In this document: piece by piece, positions 16,491 through 25,305 of the stretch | How positions within the stretch are numbered: the first letter of the stretch is position 1 | Layout: each line of letters begins with the position of its first letter | From: GCA-002050365 sp964237235 | Lineage (GTDB): Bacteria > Acidobacteriota > Blastocatellia > Pyrinomonadales > Pyrinomonadaceae | Assembly: GCA_964237235.1 (NCBI GenBank) | Contig: CAXSGY010000001.1 | Span: 1-64,000, forward strand | Direction of reading: 5' to 3' | Length of the DNA stretch: 64,000 bases | Notes under the pieces: generated by a model | Database searches by the model: none | What the model was told of the DNA's origin: nothing | Seen by the model: only the letters and a program-made list of their open reading frames with translations | Translations under genes and position numbers: made by a program

Positions 16491-17180
16491 TTATTGGCTG
16501 CTTCTCTCAAAAGTTGGCTTCTCAAAATTTTCAAGCATTTTCCAGAAAATTATTAAACTGCCGTCTTTATCGCTGCGGTGTATTTTCAAGGCGACCAGAA
16601 TATCCCAATCGTCGAAACTTATCGAGCGTAAAACGTATGTATGTCCGACGACAGCCGGAACGCGACGCTTGTAGATGGTGCCGTTGACATCGTAATTTTG
16701 GGCTTTCCTGGCTTCGCTTCTGACTTCGATTTCTCGGGTCGGAGGTTTATAATCAACCAGAAATCCAGCCTCGTTCGTATCTTTTGAGACATCAGCCAAA
16801 GGAATATCTCCGAAATCGTAGATAAAACCATAATCTGCGCCCGCGAACCCGACACTTAAATAATTTTGCTCCAGCGCAACATCGGAGCCGCGCCCGTATT
16901 CCGATATTTTTCGCGTGAAAGAATAATAAGCACCACCGCCGTTAATCGTTAACTTGCGGTCGTATTTTTCCCGCGGCATCAGTCTGAAAACATTAAATTC
17001 TTCCTTTTCAGCCTGTTTCAAATCTTTTGCTTCGGGCGAAAGGATGGCTGTCTCCAAAATTTTTATTTGACCGTTCAGCTCGTCAATTTTTTGCAGCTGT
17101 TGTTCGCGGCTCGAATCCTGCGCGTTGATAAACGACACGCACAACAAAGACAAAAAGAAAAGTCTTAAACTGAATTTCAT
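16491..17180 (-). CDS. Exported protein of unknown function
   Basis: The 229-residue protein has a clear signal peptide (MKFSLRLFFLSLLCVSFINA, then QDSS). A short coiled-coil-like stretch follows (EQQLQKIDELNGQIKILETA). A beta-rich region then begins around FNVFRLMPREKYDRKL, with many aromatic and Gly residues. I recognise no family. It stands alone, convergent with the M56 gene and ahead of larB on the same strand. Confidence 0.75.
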   Translation of the reverse strand: MKFSLRLFFLSLLCVSFINAQDSSREQQLQKIDELNGQIKILETAILSPEAKDLKQAEKEEFNVFRLMPREKYDRKLTINGGGAYYSFTRKISEYGRGSDVALEQNYLSVGFAGADYGFIYDFGDIPLADVSKDTNEAGFLVDYKPPTREIEVRSEARKAQNYDVNGTIYKRRVPAVVGHTYVLRSISFDDWDILVALKIHRSDKDGSLIIFWKMLENFEKPTFERSSQ

Positions 17181-17283
17181 ACTCTCTCCTAAAGAAAAAT
17201 CGCTCTGAAATATTTACCGAACATAAACATATCAGAGCGATTTGTAACAAGCAATAAAAATCCGCCAACGCACCTTGTCAGCG

Positions 17284-18051
17284 TTAATTAACTTTTTCTA
17301 AATCCTGACGGCGATTGATTAGACTCGCCACAAATCCCGCGCCGAAACCATTATCAATGTTGACGACCGTGACGTTCGACGCGCACGAATTGAGCATTCC
17401 CAAAAGCGCGGCGATGCCGCCGAACGACGCGCCGTAACCGACGCTCGTCGGCACGGCGATCACCGGAACTTTGACCAGACCGCCGACGACCGACGGCAGC
17501 GCGCCTTCCATTCCGGCGGCGACGACGACGACGCGCGACGACTGCAAAATTTCCTTCTCCGACAAAATCCGGTGAATGCCGGCAACGCCCGCGTCCCAGA
17601 TTCTTTTTACTTGATTGCCCATCGTTTCCGCCGTCAGAGCGGCTTCTTCGGCGACCGGAATATCGCTCGTTCCGGCGGTCACGACGGCGATTTCGCCCGC
17701 GCCCAGTTCGGTTTTGTCGCGCCAGAGACGAATCAATTTTGCCGATTCGTGCCATTCGGCTTCAATCGAGACGTTGCGGATTTCGCCGAAAACTTCCGCC
17801 GTCGTCCGTGTGATTAAAACATTCGGCGCGCGGGCGGCGAGCTTTTCAAAAATGCCGACGATTTGTGCGCGCGTTTTTCCTTGTCCGAAAACGACTTCGG
17901 GAAAACCCTGCCGCGACCGACGGGCGTGGTCAACGCGGGCATAACCGATGTCCTCAAACGAAAGATTTTTTATTTGTTTAATCGCTTCTTCAAGCGAGAT
18001 TTTTCCGTCGGTGCGCGCCGCTAAAACTTTTGCAATATCGTCTTCGTTCAT
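17284..18051 (-). CDS. larB: LarB-type nickel pincer cofactor biosynthesis protein
   Basis: The 255-residue protein has an N-terminal helical part (NLSFEDIGYARVDHARR, then GFPEVVFGQGKT) and a C-terminal PurE-like domain (VVTAGTSDIPVAEEAALTA, VVVAAGMEGALPSVVGGLV, PTSVGYGASFGGIAALLGML). LarB carboxylates and hydrolyses the adenylate of nicotinic acid adenine dinucleotide to start synthesis of the lactate racemase cofactor. No larC, larE or larA lies in this window, so the partner enzymes must be elsewhere or the protein serves another purpose. The start 18051 has AGGAAA upstream. Confidence 0.9.
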   Translation of the reverse strand: MNEDDIAKVLAARTDGKISLEEAIKQIKNLSFEDIGYARVDHARRSRQGFPEVVFGQGKTRAQIVGIFEKLAARAPNVLITRTTAEVFGEIRNVSIEAEWHESAKLIRLWRDKTELGAGEIAVVTAGTSDIPVAEEAALTAETMGNQVKRIWDAGVAGIHRILSEKEILQSSRVVVVAAGMEGALPSVVGGLVKVPVIAVPTSVGYGASFGGIAALLGMLNSCASNVTVVNIDNGFGAGFVASLINRRQDLEKVN

Positions 18052-18074
18052 TATTTTTATTTTCCTGAAAGTCG

Positions 18075-18218
18075 TCAATCGGAATCATTAAAAGCCGGTT
18101 CAGCCGCATAGATATTCGTCGCTGACGGAGAAGGCAATCGCCGAATCAGCACGCGCGACGGCGTATAAACCCGACAATGCCCGGAACAATCTTTGATAAT
18201 CAAAAGCGGAGTCGTCAT
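18075..18218 (-). CDS. Possible 47-residue protein upstream of larB
   Basis: This short frame reads MTTPLLIIKDCSGHCRVYTP and ends 23 nt before larB on the same strand. A TATAGT hexamer lies only 5-10 nt upstream of its ATG, and there is no ribosome site, so it would need a leaderless transcript. Two Cys and one His sit close together (DCSGHC). No family is recognised and it may be chance. Confidence 0.3.
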   Translation of the reverse strand: MTTPLLIIKDCSGHCRVYTPSRVLIRRLPSPSATNIYAAEPAFNDSD

Positions 18219-18408
18219 ACGGCATACTATAAAGATTAAATTTCGCAGACGAGTTTTGGCAAATATGGAATTTTTAATAAAAACGCCGCCAAAGATTTGC
18301 GGTTCAAACGACGCGCGCCGTTTGCGGGAACAAAAACAAAACTTTGCCCGTATAGATTTTCTTTCCGATTCAATCTAAAATTTCGACGCGGAGGCTTTAG
18401 CGAAAATT
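18219..18408. other. Spacer between divergent larB region and zinc-ribbon gene
   Basis: This stretch probably holds the promoters for both directions. I see no structured element and no convincing gene. Confidence 0.35.
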
Positions 18409-19008
18409 ATGTTTTGTCCGAGTTGCGGTTTGGAAGATAAACAAGCGAATCAATTTTGCCGCGCGTGCGGCGTGGATTTGCGCGTTGTTCACAACGCGCT
18501 CGCCAGACCCGACGGCATCACTTTGTCGGCGGCTTCGGCGCGCGAGGAAATCGGGCGCGCGTTTGCGGCGAGAATTCGCCAAACGGAGACGGCGCGGGAA
18601 ATGAAAATCGTCGCCGAAGACGTTCTGCCGCAAATCGAAAAATTTCTCGAATCGCCCGCCGAAAAACGCCTGCGCCGCGTTCGCACGGGTGTCATCGTCG
18701 CCTCCGTCGGTGTCGGCGCAACTTTATTGCTTGTCCCGTTCAGCATCTTTAATCCGTCAGCGTTTTTTTATCCCGCCGCCGGGTTAATCGTTTTCTTCAT
18801 CGGTCTCGCCATCGCGCTCAACGGCTGGTTATTTACCGTTCCGCCGAAAACAATTGATAACCGCTCGGACGATGCCGTTCGTCAACGCGAACTCGACGCG
18901 CAAATCACCGGCGAACTCGTTCTGCCCGCCGCCAATCAGGAATTTTCTTCAGTCGTCGAGAACACAACGCGCCAACTCAAAGAAAAACAAATAATTCCGC
19001 GCGGATAA
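18409..19008 (+). CDS. Zinc-ribbon membrane protein
   Basis: The 199-residue protein opens with a zinc ribbon (MFCPSCGLEDKQANQFCRAC: two CxxC pairs). A helical region of about 65 residues follows. Two membrane segments lie near residues 96-140 (VIVASVGVGATLLLVPF and GLIVFFIGLAIALNGWLF), and the tail is soluble. The layout is common in Acidobacteria and other soil bacteria as an uncharacterised family. The ribbon faces the cytosol if the N-terminus is inside. Function unknown. Confidence 0.8.
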   Translation: MFCPSCGLEDKQANQFCRACGVDLRVVHNALARPDGITLSAASAREEIGRAFAARIRQTETAREMKIVAEDVLPQIEKFLESPAEKRLRRVRTGVIVASVGVGATLLLVPFSIFNPSAFFYPAAGLIVFFIGLAIALNGWLFTVPPKTIDNRSDDAVRQRELDAQITGELVLPAANQEFSSVVENTTRQLKEKQIIPRG

Positions 19009-19015
19009 TTTTCTT

Positions 19016-19376
19016 CAAATCACTAATTTCGCTCGAACTTTTCAAAAAACGCCAAGTAATTATGCGCGTTTGTCGCTGCGCGAAATGCTGACCGAAGAAA
19101 CGCGCTTCGATCTCGTCGGCAAAGCCAAACACACCGGCGCGACGGAAATCAGCGATCACTACTTTCACAATTACAAAAAACTCCGCGACCGGCTTTTCGC
19201 GCCCGGGCATCGTCGAAAACCGCCCCGCCATTCTCGTCTTTGATCCAAATATCGAATCCAATTCGCGCCCGAATTATTTTCTATTGCTCACCATCGAAAA
19301 CGAACAAATCTCCCACATCCGCGATTACCGCTACGCCCGCCACGTTACGGAAAATGCTGAAATCACTGTAATTTAA
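19016..19376 (+). pseudogene. Remnant resembling an ECF sigma factor C-terminal (NTF2-like) domain
   Basis: No intact gene is present, but two frames join into one protein-like stretch. The first reads NFARTFQKTPSNYARLSLRE, MLTEETRFDLVGKAKHTGA and YKKLRDRLFAPG. After a one-base shift near 19200-19208 it continues IVENRPAILVFDPN, NYFLLLTIENEQISHIRDYR and YARHVTENAEITVI before a stop. The RPAILVFDP and IRDYRYARHV pattern resembles the SnoaL/NTF2 domain that ends SigJ-like extracytoplasmic sigma factors. The sigma-2 and sigma-4 regions are missing. The origin is a tentative match from memory; the frameshifted, truncated state is directly visible. Confidence 0.5.
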
Positions 19377-19421
19377 TTGTCCGTCTAGATTTCAAATTAA
19401 CGATATTGTAAACCGTTCTCT

Positions 19422-20993
19422 TCAAAACCAACCGCCTTTGACATCCTTCAAAACGACCTGCGCCGTGTTGTGTCCGCTTGCCGCGAAAACGCCGCCGCCG
19501 GGGTGAGTTGACGCGCCGGTCAGGTAAAGATTTTTGATCGGTGTTTTGTATTGCGACATTTCGGGCAAAGGGCGAAAGAGAAACATCTGGTCGAAATCCA
19601 TTTCGACGTGCATCACGTTGCCGCGCAGCAGTCCGAGACGCTGCTCCAAATCGAGCGGCGACTGCGTAAAGCGTTCGATGATCGAATTTTTGACGTTCGG
19701 CGCGTAAGAGTTGACGACATCAATTAATTTATCGGCTTCGCGGTCTTCGATGTCTTGCCAGTTTTCGCCGGTCGAAAGTTCGTAAGGATAATATTGTCCC
19801 CAGATGAACAGCGTGTGTTTGCCCGCGGGCGCGAGCGTCGGGTCAACCGATGAAAAAGTCATCGCCAGCGCGCCCGGATTTTTTGACGGAATGCCGTTTA
19901 AATAATCGGCGTAACTGCGGTCGAGATAATCCATCGTCGGACACATCAGCTGCAAACCGTGATGACAATCGGCTGATTTTCCGCCGTTCGGTGCGGACGT
20001 ATAATCGGGCAATTCGGAAACGGCACAGCGGACGATCATTCCGAAACCATTGCCGATTCTCACGTTTTCGATGCGTTCGGCTAAACCTTCGGGCAGATTT
20101 TCCGCGCCGATTAATTTCAAAAACGTCGTGTGAACGTGCGCGTTCGAGATGATGCGTTCGGCTTCGATGCGCTCGCCGTTTTCTAAAATTATCGCGCCTG
20201 TTTCATCGTTTTCAACTTCAATTTTAGCGACTTCCGCGTTTAATAAAATCTCGCCGCCGTGATGTTCCAGACATTTTGCCATCGCCTGCGTCAACGCGCC
20301 GCTTCCGCCTCGCGGACGTTTGACTCCGCTTTTGTGGATCATTGAATGCCAGCCGAGAAAATCTCCGCTCGCCATCGCCGTCGGCGGCGGTCCGCTTTGC
20401 GCCGCGAGCCACGCCATCGCCGCGCGCAAGCCTTCGTGTTTGAAGGTTTGTTTGACCAACGCGCCGTAACTCGTCATCAATTTGCGAACCATATCCGCCG
20501 GATTTTTCGACTTCGTGCCGAAAACCATATGCCGTCCGAGATTGAGCATCGTCGGCGGTTTCAAAAACGCCTGAAAAACGCCTTCGTTTAATTTCTCCCA
20601 TTCGGCGACAAATTTTTTATATCGGTCTGCGTCTTCGGGCGAAATTACGGCGATTGATTCGCAGGTTTTATCGACATCTTTCCAAAAATAAATCGCGCCT
20701 TCGCCATTCGGAAGCGGCGCAAACGCGAACGGGTCGCAGTCAATATATTCCAAACCGAATTTTTCAAGTTCCAAATCCTTGATAACCGGCGTGAGATGAA
20801 TCATAATATGCGCGCTCGATCCGACATCGATTTTGTAGCCTTCGATCAAATCGTCCTCGGTGCAAACCGCGCCGCCGACGATGTGACGGCGTTCTAAAAC
20901 GATGACTTTCAAACCCGCTTTCGCCAGATAACAGGCGCACGTCAAGCCGTTGTGTCCGCCGCCGATAACGGCGACATCGTAAGTTTTATTCAT
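19422..20993 (-). CDS. FAD-dependent oxidoreductase, PYROXD2/phytoene-desaturase-like
   Basis: This 523-residue flavoprotein has the N-terminal FAD motif VAVIGGGHNGLTCACYLAKAG followed by VIVLERRHIVGGAV. Near the middle is RPRGGSGALTQAMAKCLEHH, where this superfamily contacts FAD and substrate. The C-terminus reads LTGASTHPGGGVFAASGHN, the second FAD-binding segment. The length and the YIDCDPFAFAPLPNG region fit the PYROXD2 (COG1233) group rather than carotenoid CrtI enzymes. No carotenoid genes are adjacent. The substrate is unknown. Confidence 0.88.
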   Translation of the reverse strand: MNKTYDVAVIGGGHNGLTCACYLAKAGLKVIVLERRHIVGGAVCTEDDLIEGYKIDVGSSAHIMIHLTPVIKDLELEKFGLEYIDCDPFAFAPLPNGEGAIYFWKDVDKTCESIAVISPEDADRYKKFVAEWEKLNEGVFQAFLKPPTMLNLGRHMVFGTKSKNPADMVRKLMTSYGALVKQTFKHEGLRAAMAWLAAQSGPPPTAMASGDFLGWHSMIHKSGVKRPRGGSGALTQAMAKCLEHHGGEILLNAEVAKIEVENDETGAIILENGERIEAERIISNAHVHTTFLKLIGAENLPEGLAERIENVRIGNGFGMIVRCAVSELPDYTSAPNGGKSADCHHGLQLMCPTMDYLDRSYADYLNGIPSKNPGALAMTFSSVDPTLAPAGKHTLFIWGQYYPYELSTGENWQDIEDREADKLIDVVNSYAPNVKNSIIERFTQSPLDLEQRLGLLRGNVMHVEMDFDQMFLFRPLPEMSQYKTPIKNLYLTGASTHPGGGVFAASGHNTAQVVLKDVKGGWF

Positions 20994-21080
20994 AATTTTC
21001 CGCGCTCAAAGGAACTTTTTTATATTGTAGGCATCTAACCGAATGACAGGCAATTTAATAAACCGTTTCGTTCAAACCTT

Positions 21081-23645
21081 ATGAAGAAAATTCTATTTCT
21101 TTTTTTCGCCGTTTTATTTATGCTGCACATTTCAAACGCGCAAAATTTTGATGCGAAAAATCTGCCTTTACTGATTCAAGATAATTTAGGCGGAAACGGC
21201 TGGAGTCCTGACGGAAAATTATTTGTGACGTATACGGAAACTGAAAATAAAACAAAACTTTGGAATCTCAACGCGGACGCTGTAATTTGGGCGGTTTCGC
21301 TCAATTCCGAACCGCGAGCGAAAGAAACTTTGAATTCTCAAACTTTCGTCTGGAGCGCAAGTCAAAAATTTTTGCTAGTCAAAGATGGAAGAGGGAAAAT
21401 TTATCTTTTGGATTCTGCGAACGGAAATATAATTTGGAAAAATGAAATCCAAAAAGAAAACTTGGAAACAATCAGCTTCAGTCCTGACGAAAAACAGATT
21501 GTCACAGTTTTTGCAAAAGAAAATGAGCCGGCGAAAATCGAGTTTTGGAATACCGCAACAGGCAAATCAGAAAACACATTCCATAGCAGCGTGAAATTCT
21601 TTGATTCATTTTCCTTTAGCAAAGACGGCAAGCTTTTGAAGTTCGGCAATTTCGAGGGAAAAGCATCCTTTATCAATTCATCGAACGGAAAAATTATTAG
21701 AAGTTTTGCTTTGAAACCGTGCAGTAATCTACAAAATACATTTTCAAACAAAACTGCATTCAGTCCGAATCTTAATTATTTGGTCGGAAGATGTCGGGAT
21801 AAAACGGTTATAACTAATGTAGCGACGGGAAAAGTATTAAAGATTCTAAAAATGAAAGCGGATTTTGAAAAAACAATCGGATTCAGCGGCGATGAAAAAG
21901 TTTTGGTTTTGGAAGATTTAGCTGGATATAAAATTTTTAATTTTGCTGATGGTTCGGTTAAAGATATTGAAGATTTTAAATTGTGGTTCAGTGTTGATTT
22001 GAATTATAACGGCAGTTTGCTGATAAATAATTCCGATTACAAAAAACGCGGGCTTGAAATTGCGGAAGTAAATTCAGGCAAGCTTATCAAACATTTTGAA
22101 AGTCATCCGGGCGAAATTAAAAGTTTGGTTTTCAATGCTGACGGAAGCCGTTTCGCTTCGGCAGGCAGCGACGGAATCGTGCGAGTTTGGGAAACGGAAA
22201 ACCACAAACTAATTTGGGCAAAATTTGCTAATGACAGAGGAACAAAAACCGTTGCTTTTAGCCCCGACGGAAAAATTTTGATTTCAGCGGGCGACAACGA
22301 AAACGATATTAATCCGATAAAAGTTTGGGATGCGGAAAATGGAAATCTTTTGCGCGAAGTTCCGAGTGAGAAAGATGGCAATGACGGAATTAAAACAATG
22401 AGTTTCAGCCCTGATGGAAAAATGCTTTTGACAACGGGCGAATCGGTTATTTTTAAACTTTGGGACGCAAAAAGCTGGAAAGTCTTAAGAACATTTCAGA
22501 CAAGTGAAGAACATAGAAGCGAAAATACAGGCTGGTGTTGCGGAAGCGCGGCGATGTCATTAGCCTTCAGCAAAAACGGAAACCTGATTCTTTCCGCGCA
22601 CGAAGACGGAACAATAAAATTGTGGGAAATTGACAAAGCCGAGCCGATTAAAGTTTATCAGGTAAATGACAGCGCGATTCGAGTCCGTTTTAGTCCTGAC
22701 GAAAAACAAATTTTGGTAATCGGCGCAAATACGGATACGACGAAACTTATAGACACGGAGAGCGGTAAAATCATTCAAGAATACAAAACCGGAAATCCGA
22801 ACGAAGAATTGGATTACGTTACCGACGCGGCTTTTCGTGCAGACGGCAAAAGTTTTTTGACGACTTCGTGGTTTGACGACGTGATGATTTGGGATGCTTC
22901 GAGCGGCAAAATTCTCAGAAGAATTGATGTCGGCTGGTCAACCAATGACGAAATCAAAATCAGTCCCAACGGAAAATATTTTTTAGCAGGCGGAGAAAAT
23001 CAAAACATAATGCTTTTCGATTCAACAAACGGCGAATTAATCTGGTCGCTTTTTCCGATCAACAGAGAACTTAGACGAATTAAACAAGCAGCAGAAAACG
23101 AACGAATCGCATCCGTTAAACGTTCCGAAGAATATGCCGCAAAAGCTGATATTGATAACCGGGAACGCGCCGAAAAAATCACCGCCGTATTTTCGCATTA
23201 CGGCACGGCGGAAAGTTTTTGGGATCAGAAGATCGCCGAATCCGGCGAGGCGAATAAAAGCAAACTGAAACTGCCGAAGAAAAAAGCGTCGGTCGCCTGG
23301 TTTGCGCTGACGAATGATTCGGATTTGCCCGTTTCGATTGACACGAACAGTATGTATTTCAACCCGAAATGCAAAGGTTTGTGCGACGGCGCGGAGATTT
23401 CTTCGCGTTATGTTTTGGAATTCAAAAACGGCAAAACGGATGTCAACGGTTACGATATGTTTTCAAACACGATTCTGCCGCCGAAAACAACCGTTTATTT
23501 CAGCGTCGCGCTCGAGTATTTTGCGGCGAGCAAACAAATTTATCTCGGCTTTACTTTCCAAAAAGACAACGCGGACGACGAGCGTTCAAACGATTACGGG
23601 ACGGAACAGAAACTTTATCTGCGCGAAACGGATTTGCCCGAATAG
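21081..23645 (+). CDS. Secreted WD40-repeat protein
   Basis: The 854-residue protein has a signal peptide (MKKILFLFFAVLFMLHISNA). About ten or more WD40-like blades follow to near residue 660, with recurring FSPDGK, KLWDA and VWDAENG motifs. The C-terminal part (about residues 670-854) differs: a charged helix (LRRIKQAAENERIASVKRSE) and a beta domain (KASVAWFALTNDSDLPVSID, then KTTVYFSVALEYFAASKQIY). It is probably a periplasmic or surface scaffold. The propeller half is more AT-rich and uses more A-ending codons than the C-terminal part and the neighbours, suggesting a separate origin or recent duplication of blades. Confidence 0.88.
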   Translation: MKKILFLFFAVLFMLHISNAQNFDAKNLPLLIQDNLGGNGWSPDGKLFVTYTETENKTKLWNLNADAVIWAVSLNSEPRAKETLNSQTFVWSASQKFLLVKDGRGKIYLLDSANGNIIWKNEIQKENLETISFSPDEKQIVTVFAKENEPAKIEFWNTATGKSENTFHSSVKFFDSFSFSKDGKLLKFGNFEGKASFINSSNGKIIRSFALKPCSNLQNTFSNKTAFSPNLNYLVGRCRDKTVITNVATGKVLKILKMKADFEKTIGFSGDEKVLVLEDLAGYKIFNFADGSVKDIEDFKLWFSVDLNYNGSLLINNSDYKKRGLEIAEVNSGKLIKHFESHPGEIKSLVFNADGSRFASAGSDGIVRVWETENHKLIWAKFANDRGTKTVAFSPDGKILISAGDNENDINPIKVWDAENGNLLREVPSEKDGNDGIKTMSFSPDGKMLLTTGESVIFKLWDAKSWKVLRTFQTSEEHRSENTGWCCGSAAMSLAFSKNGNLILSAHEDGTIKLWEIDKAEPIKVYQVNDSAIRVRFSPDEKQILVIGANTDTTKLIDTESGKIIQEYKTGNPNEELDYVTDAAFRADGKSFLTTSWFDDVMIWDASSGKILRRIDVGWSTNDEIKISPNGKYFLAGGENQNIMLFDSTNGELIWSLFPINRELRRIKQAAENERIASVKRSEEYAAKADIDNRERAEKITAVFSHYGTAESFWDQKIAESGEANKSKLKLPKKKASVAWFALTNDSDLPVSIDTNSMYFNPKCKGLCDGAEISSRYVLEFKNGKTDVNGYDMFSNTILPPKTTVYFSVALEYFAASKQIYLGFTFQKDNADDERSNDYGTEQKLYLRETDLPE

Positions 23646-23672
23646 AAACAAGAACGAATCGTTGACGCGGAA

Positions 23673-23864
23673 TTATCTTTCATCAGTCAAAATCATAAAC
23701 GGCGAGCCGATAATTAGCAGAAAGCCGATGCCGTGACCTTGGATTTCGGAAAACGCCGCTAAATAAATTCCGATAAAAAGCGCGGCTAAACCTAACAAAA
23801 TACGAAAATTTCCGGCGATGGCGGGCGTGTCATAATTTTTTCTCGTTTCAATATTACAATTCAT
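23673..23864 (-). CDS. Small two-segment membrane protein
   Basis: This 63-residue protein has hydrophobic stretches at about residues 20-40 (FRILLGLAALFIGIYLAAF) and 46-58 (GIGFLLIIGSPFMIL). A strong ribosome site, GGAGGAAAAAG, precedes the ATG, which supports it as a real gene despite its size. It follows the DinB gene on the same strand by 58 nt and may be the last gene of the ArsR-controlled run. Function unknown. Confidence 0.72.
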   Translation of the reverse strand: MNCNIETRKNYDTPAIAGNFRILLGLAALFIGIYLAAFSEIQGHGIGFLLIIGSPFMILTDER

Positions 23865-23922
23865 AACTTTTTCCTCCTGAAAGTTAGTTTTCCGGCATTT
23901 CGCCGTTTGATTTTTGCTGAAA

Positions 23923-24432
23923 TTATTTTTTCAAAAGACTGAGCTGACCGAGATGATAGCTTTGGTGAACGGTTCGACTGAGCAAAAGATTGAGCCGGTT
24001 GCGGTGCGGTTCTTTCGCAAAATCTTCGTCCGAAACCGCCGTGTGTTTGGCAAACCATTCGCCGGTTGATAAACGCCGGAAATGAGCCGTTAACCGCTCG
24101 TTTATTGCGCGCCAATAATTTTTAAGCTCGGCGATTGAAGGCGTTTCCAAATCGGGCTGGTCGGGATTTTTGAGGAAAATTTCTTCGAGCTGCGGATAAA
24201 GTTTTTCGCCGAAACCGAACAGCGGAAGTAATCCGTCACTGACCGCCGTTAAATGTCCGAAAAGATAAATTCCGCGATTTTTACCGGGCGAGACTTCCGT
24301 TTTTAACTGCTCATCAGAAATCGTCTCGAGCAGCGAATCAACTCTCGAATTCTGCGTTTCCCAAGCCGTGATTGCCATTTTGATAAAAAGTTCCGTTTCA
24401 GATGTGTCGTTCGTTTGCGCTTGTGTTGTCAT
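23923..24432 (-). CDS. DinB superfamily protein
   Basis: The 169-residue four-helix protein has the DinB/YfiT metal-binding histidines: one in YLFGHLTAVSDG and two in HQSYHLGQLSLLKK at the C-terminus. Family members include thiol-dependent transferases (bacillithiol, mycothiol) and stress-induced proteins of unknown action. An AGGA site lies 5-8 nt before the start. It follows two SDR genes under the ArsR regulator, which hints at stress or detoxification. Confidence 0.85.
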   Translation of the reverse strand: MTTQAQTNDTSETELFIKMAITAWETQNSRVDSLLETISDEQLKTEVSPGKNRGIYLFGHLTAVSDGLLPLFGFGEKLYPQLEEIFLKNPDQPDLETPSIAELKNYWRAINERLTAHFRRLSTGEWFAKHTAVSDEDFAKEPHRNRLNLLLSRTVHQSYHLGQLSLLKK

Positions 24433-24459
24433 AATTTTCCTAAAATCGTGTGCAATATA

Positions 24460-24511
24460 AAGTGTGAACTACAGATTCAAAATTACCGATTGAAACTCAC
24501 CGTTCACACTT
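24460..24511. repeat. Inverted repeat between SDR and DinB genes
   Basis: AAGTGTGAAC (24460-24469) pairs with GTTCACACTT (24502-24511). The right arm is followed by a second CACACTT copy, giving the 7-bp periodicity seen in the other hairpin elements. Confidence 0.7.
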
Positions 24512-24524
24512 CACACTTAATTAA

Positions 24525-25268
24525 TTACCAGGGAAGTTCCTGACCCAAATGGATAAATTTGCCCGTGTCGCCGTCCGCCGGCAGCGTCGCTAAATCAACC
24601 GAAGTTTTTGCACCTTCTTCAACCGTCAAATCGCCGCGCGAATTCATATCGGTCAAAACCGAACCGGGATGCGCGGCGTTGACTTTGACGTTGGTTCGTC
24701 TGAGTTCGTGCGCGAGATGAACGGCGTAACCGTTAAGCGCGGTTTTTGAAATGTCGTAAGCCGGAAGTTTGTAATTGTAAATCGGCGATTTCGGATCGCT
24801 GTGCATTGTCAGCGAACCCAAACCGCTCGATAAAAAGACAATTCTGCCCGCGTCGGATTTTTTCAAAAGCGGCACGAACATTTGCGTGACGGCGACGGTG
24901 TTGAAAAAATTCGTTTCAAAAGTTTCGCGGAAAATCTCCAGCGGAGTTTCGCTCGTTTTGACGGGCGCGCCGCTTTCGGCATTTTCAAAATTGACTCCGG
25001 CGTTGTTGATTAAAATATCCAGTTTGCCGAAATTTTCCTCGATGTATTTTTTCGCGCTTTCGTGCGTTTGCGCGTCGTCCACGTCGAGCAAAATAAATTC
25101 CGCGTCGAAATTTTCAGCTTTTAATTTTGCCTCGGCTTCTTTTCCTTTATCTTCGCTGCGCGCGCCGATTAAAACTTTGATGCCTTTTTGTCCCAATTGT
25201 CTGGCGGTTTCAAACCCGATTCCGCGATTCGCGCCCGTAATTAATGCGATTTTTTTGTTTTCACTCAT
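24525..25268 (-). CDS. SDR family oxidoreductase (carbonyl-reductase-like)
   Basis: This 247-residue short-chain dehydrogenase has the NAD(P) motif TGANRGIGFETA at the N-terminus and LDVDDAQTHESA and NNAGVNFENA in the expected places. SSGLGSL supplies the Ser, and YDISKTALNGY supplies the catalytic Tyr and Lys. HPGSVLTDMN follows. The GANRGIG variant and the inserted loop before the Tyr resemble the carbonyl reductase CBR1 group. The substrate is unknown. It lies 37 nt after the neighbouring SDR gene in the same direction. Confidence 0.9.
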   Translation of the reverse strand: MSENKKIALITGANRGIGFETARQLGQKGIKVLIGARSEDKGKEAEAKLKAENFDAEFILLDVDDAQTHESAKKYIEENFGKLDILINNAGVNFENAESGAPVKTSETPLEIFRETFETNFFNTVAVTQMFVPLLKKSDAGRIVFLSSGLGSLTMHSDPKSPIYNYKLPAYDISKTALNGYAVHLAHELRRTNVKVNAAHPGSVLTDMNSRGDLTVEEGAKTSVDLATLPADGDTGKFIHLGQELPW

Positions 25269-25305
25269 TGTTTTTTCCTCTTGTTATATCTATTGTAAAT
25301 GCTTT

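Noticed and set aside
18193..18378. A 61-codon plus-strand frame upstream of the zinc-ribbon gene
   Set aside because: It has no ribosome site, very basic translation and no domain, and the stretch is more plausibly promoter DNA.
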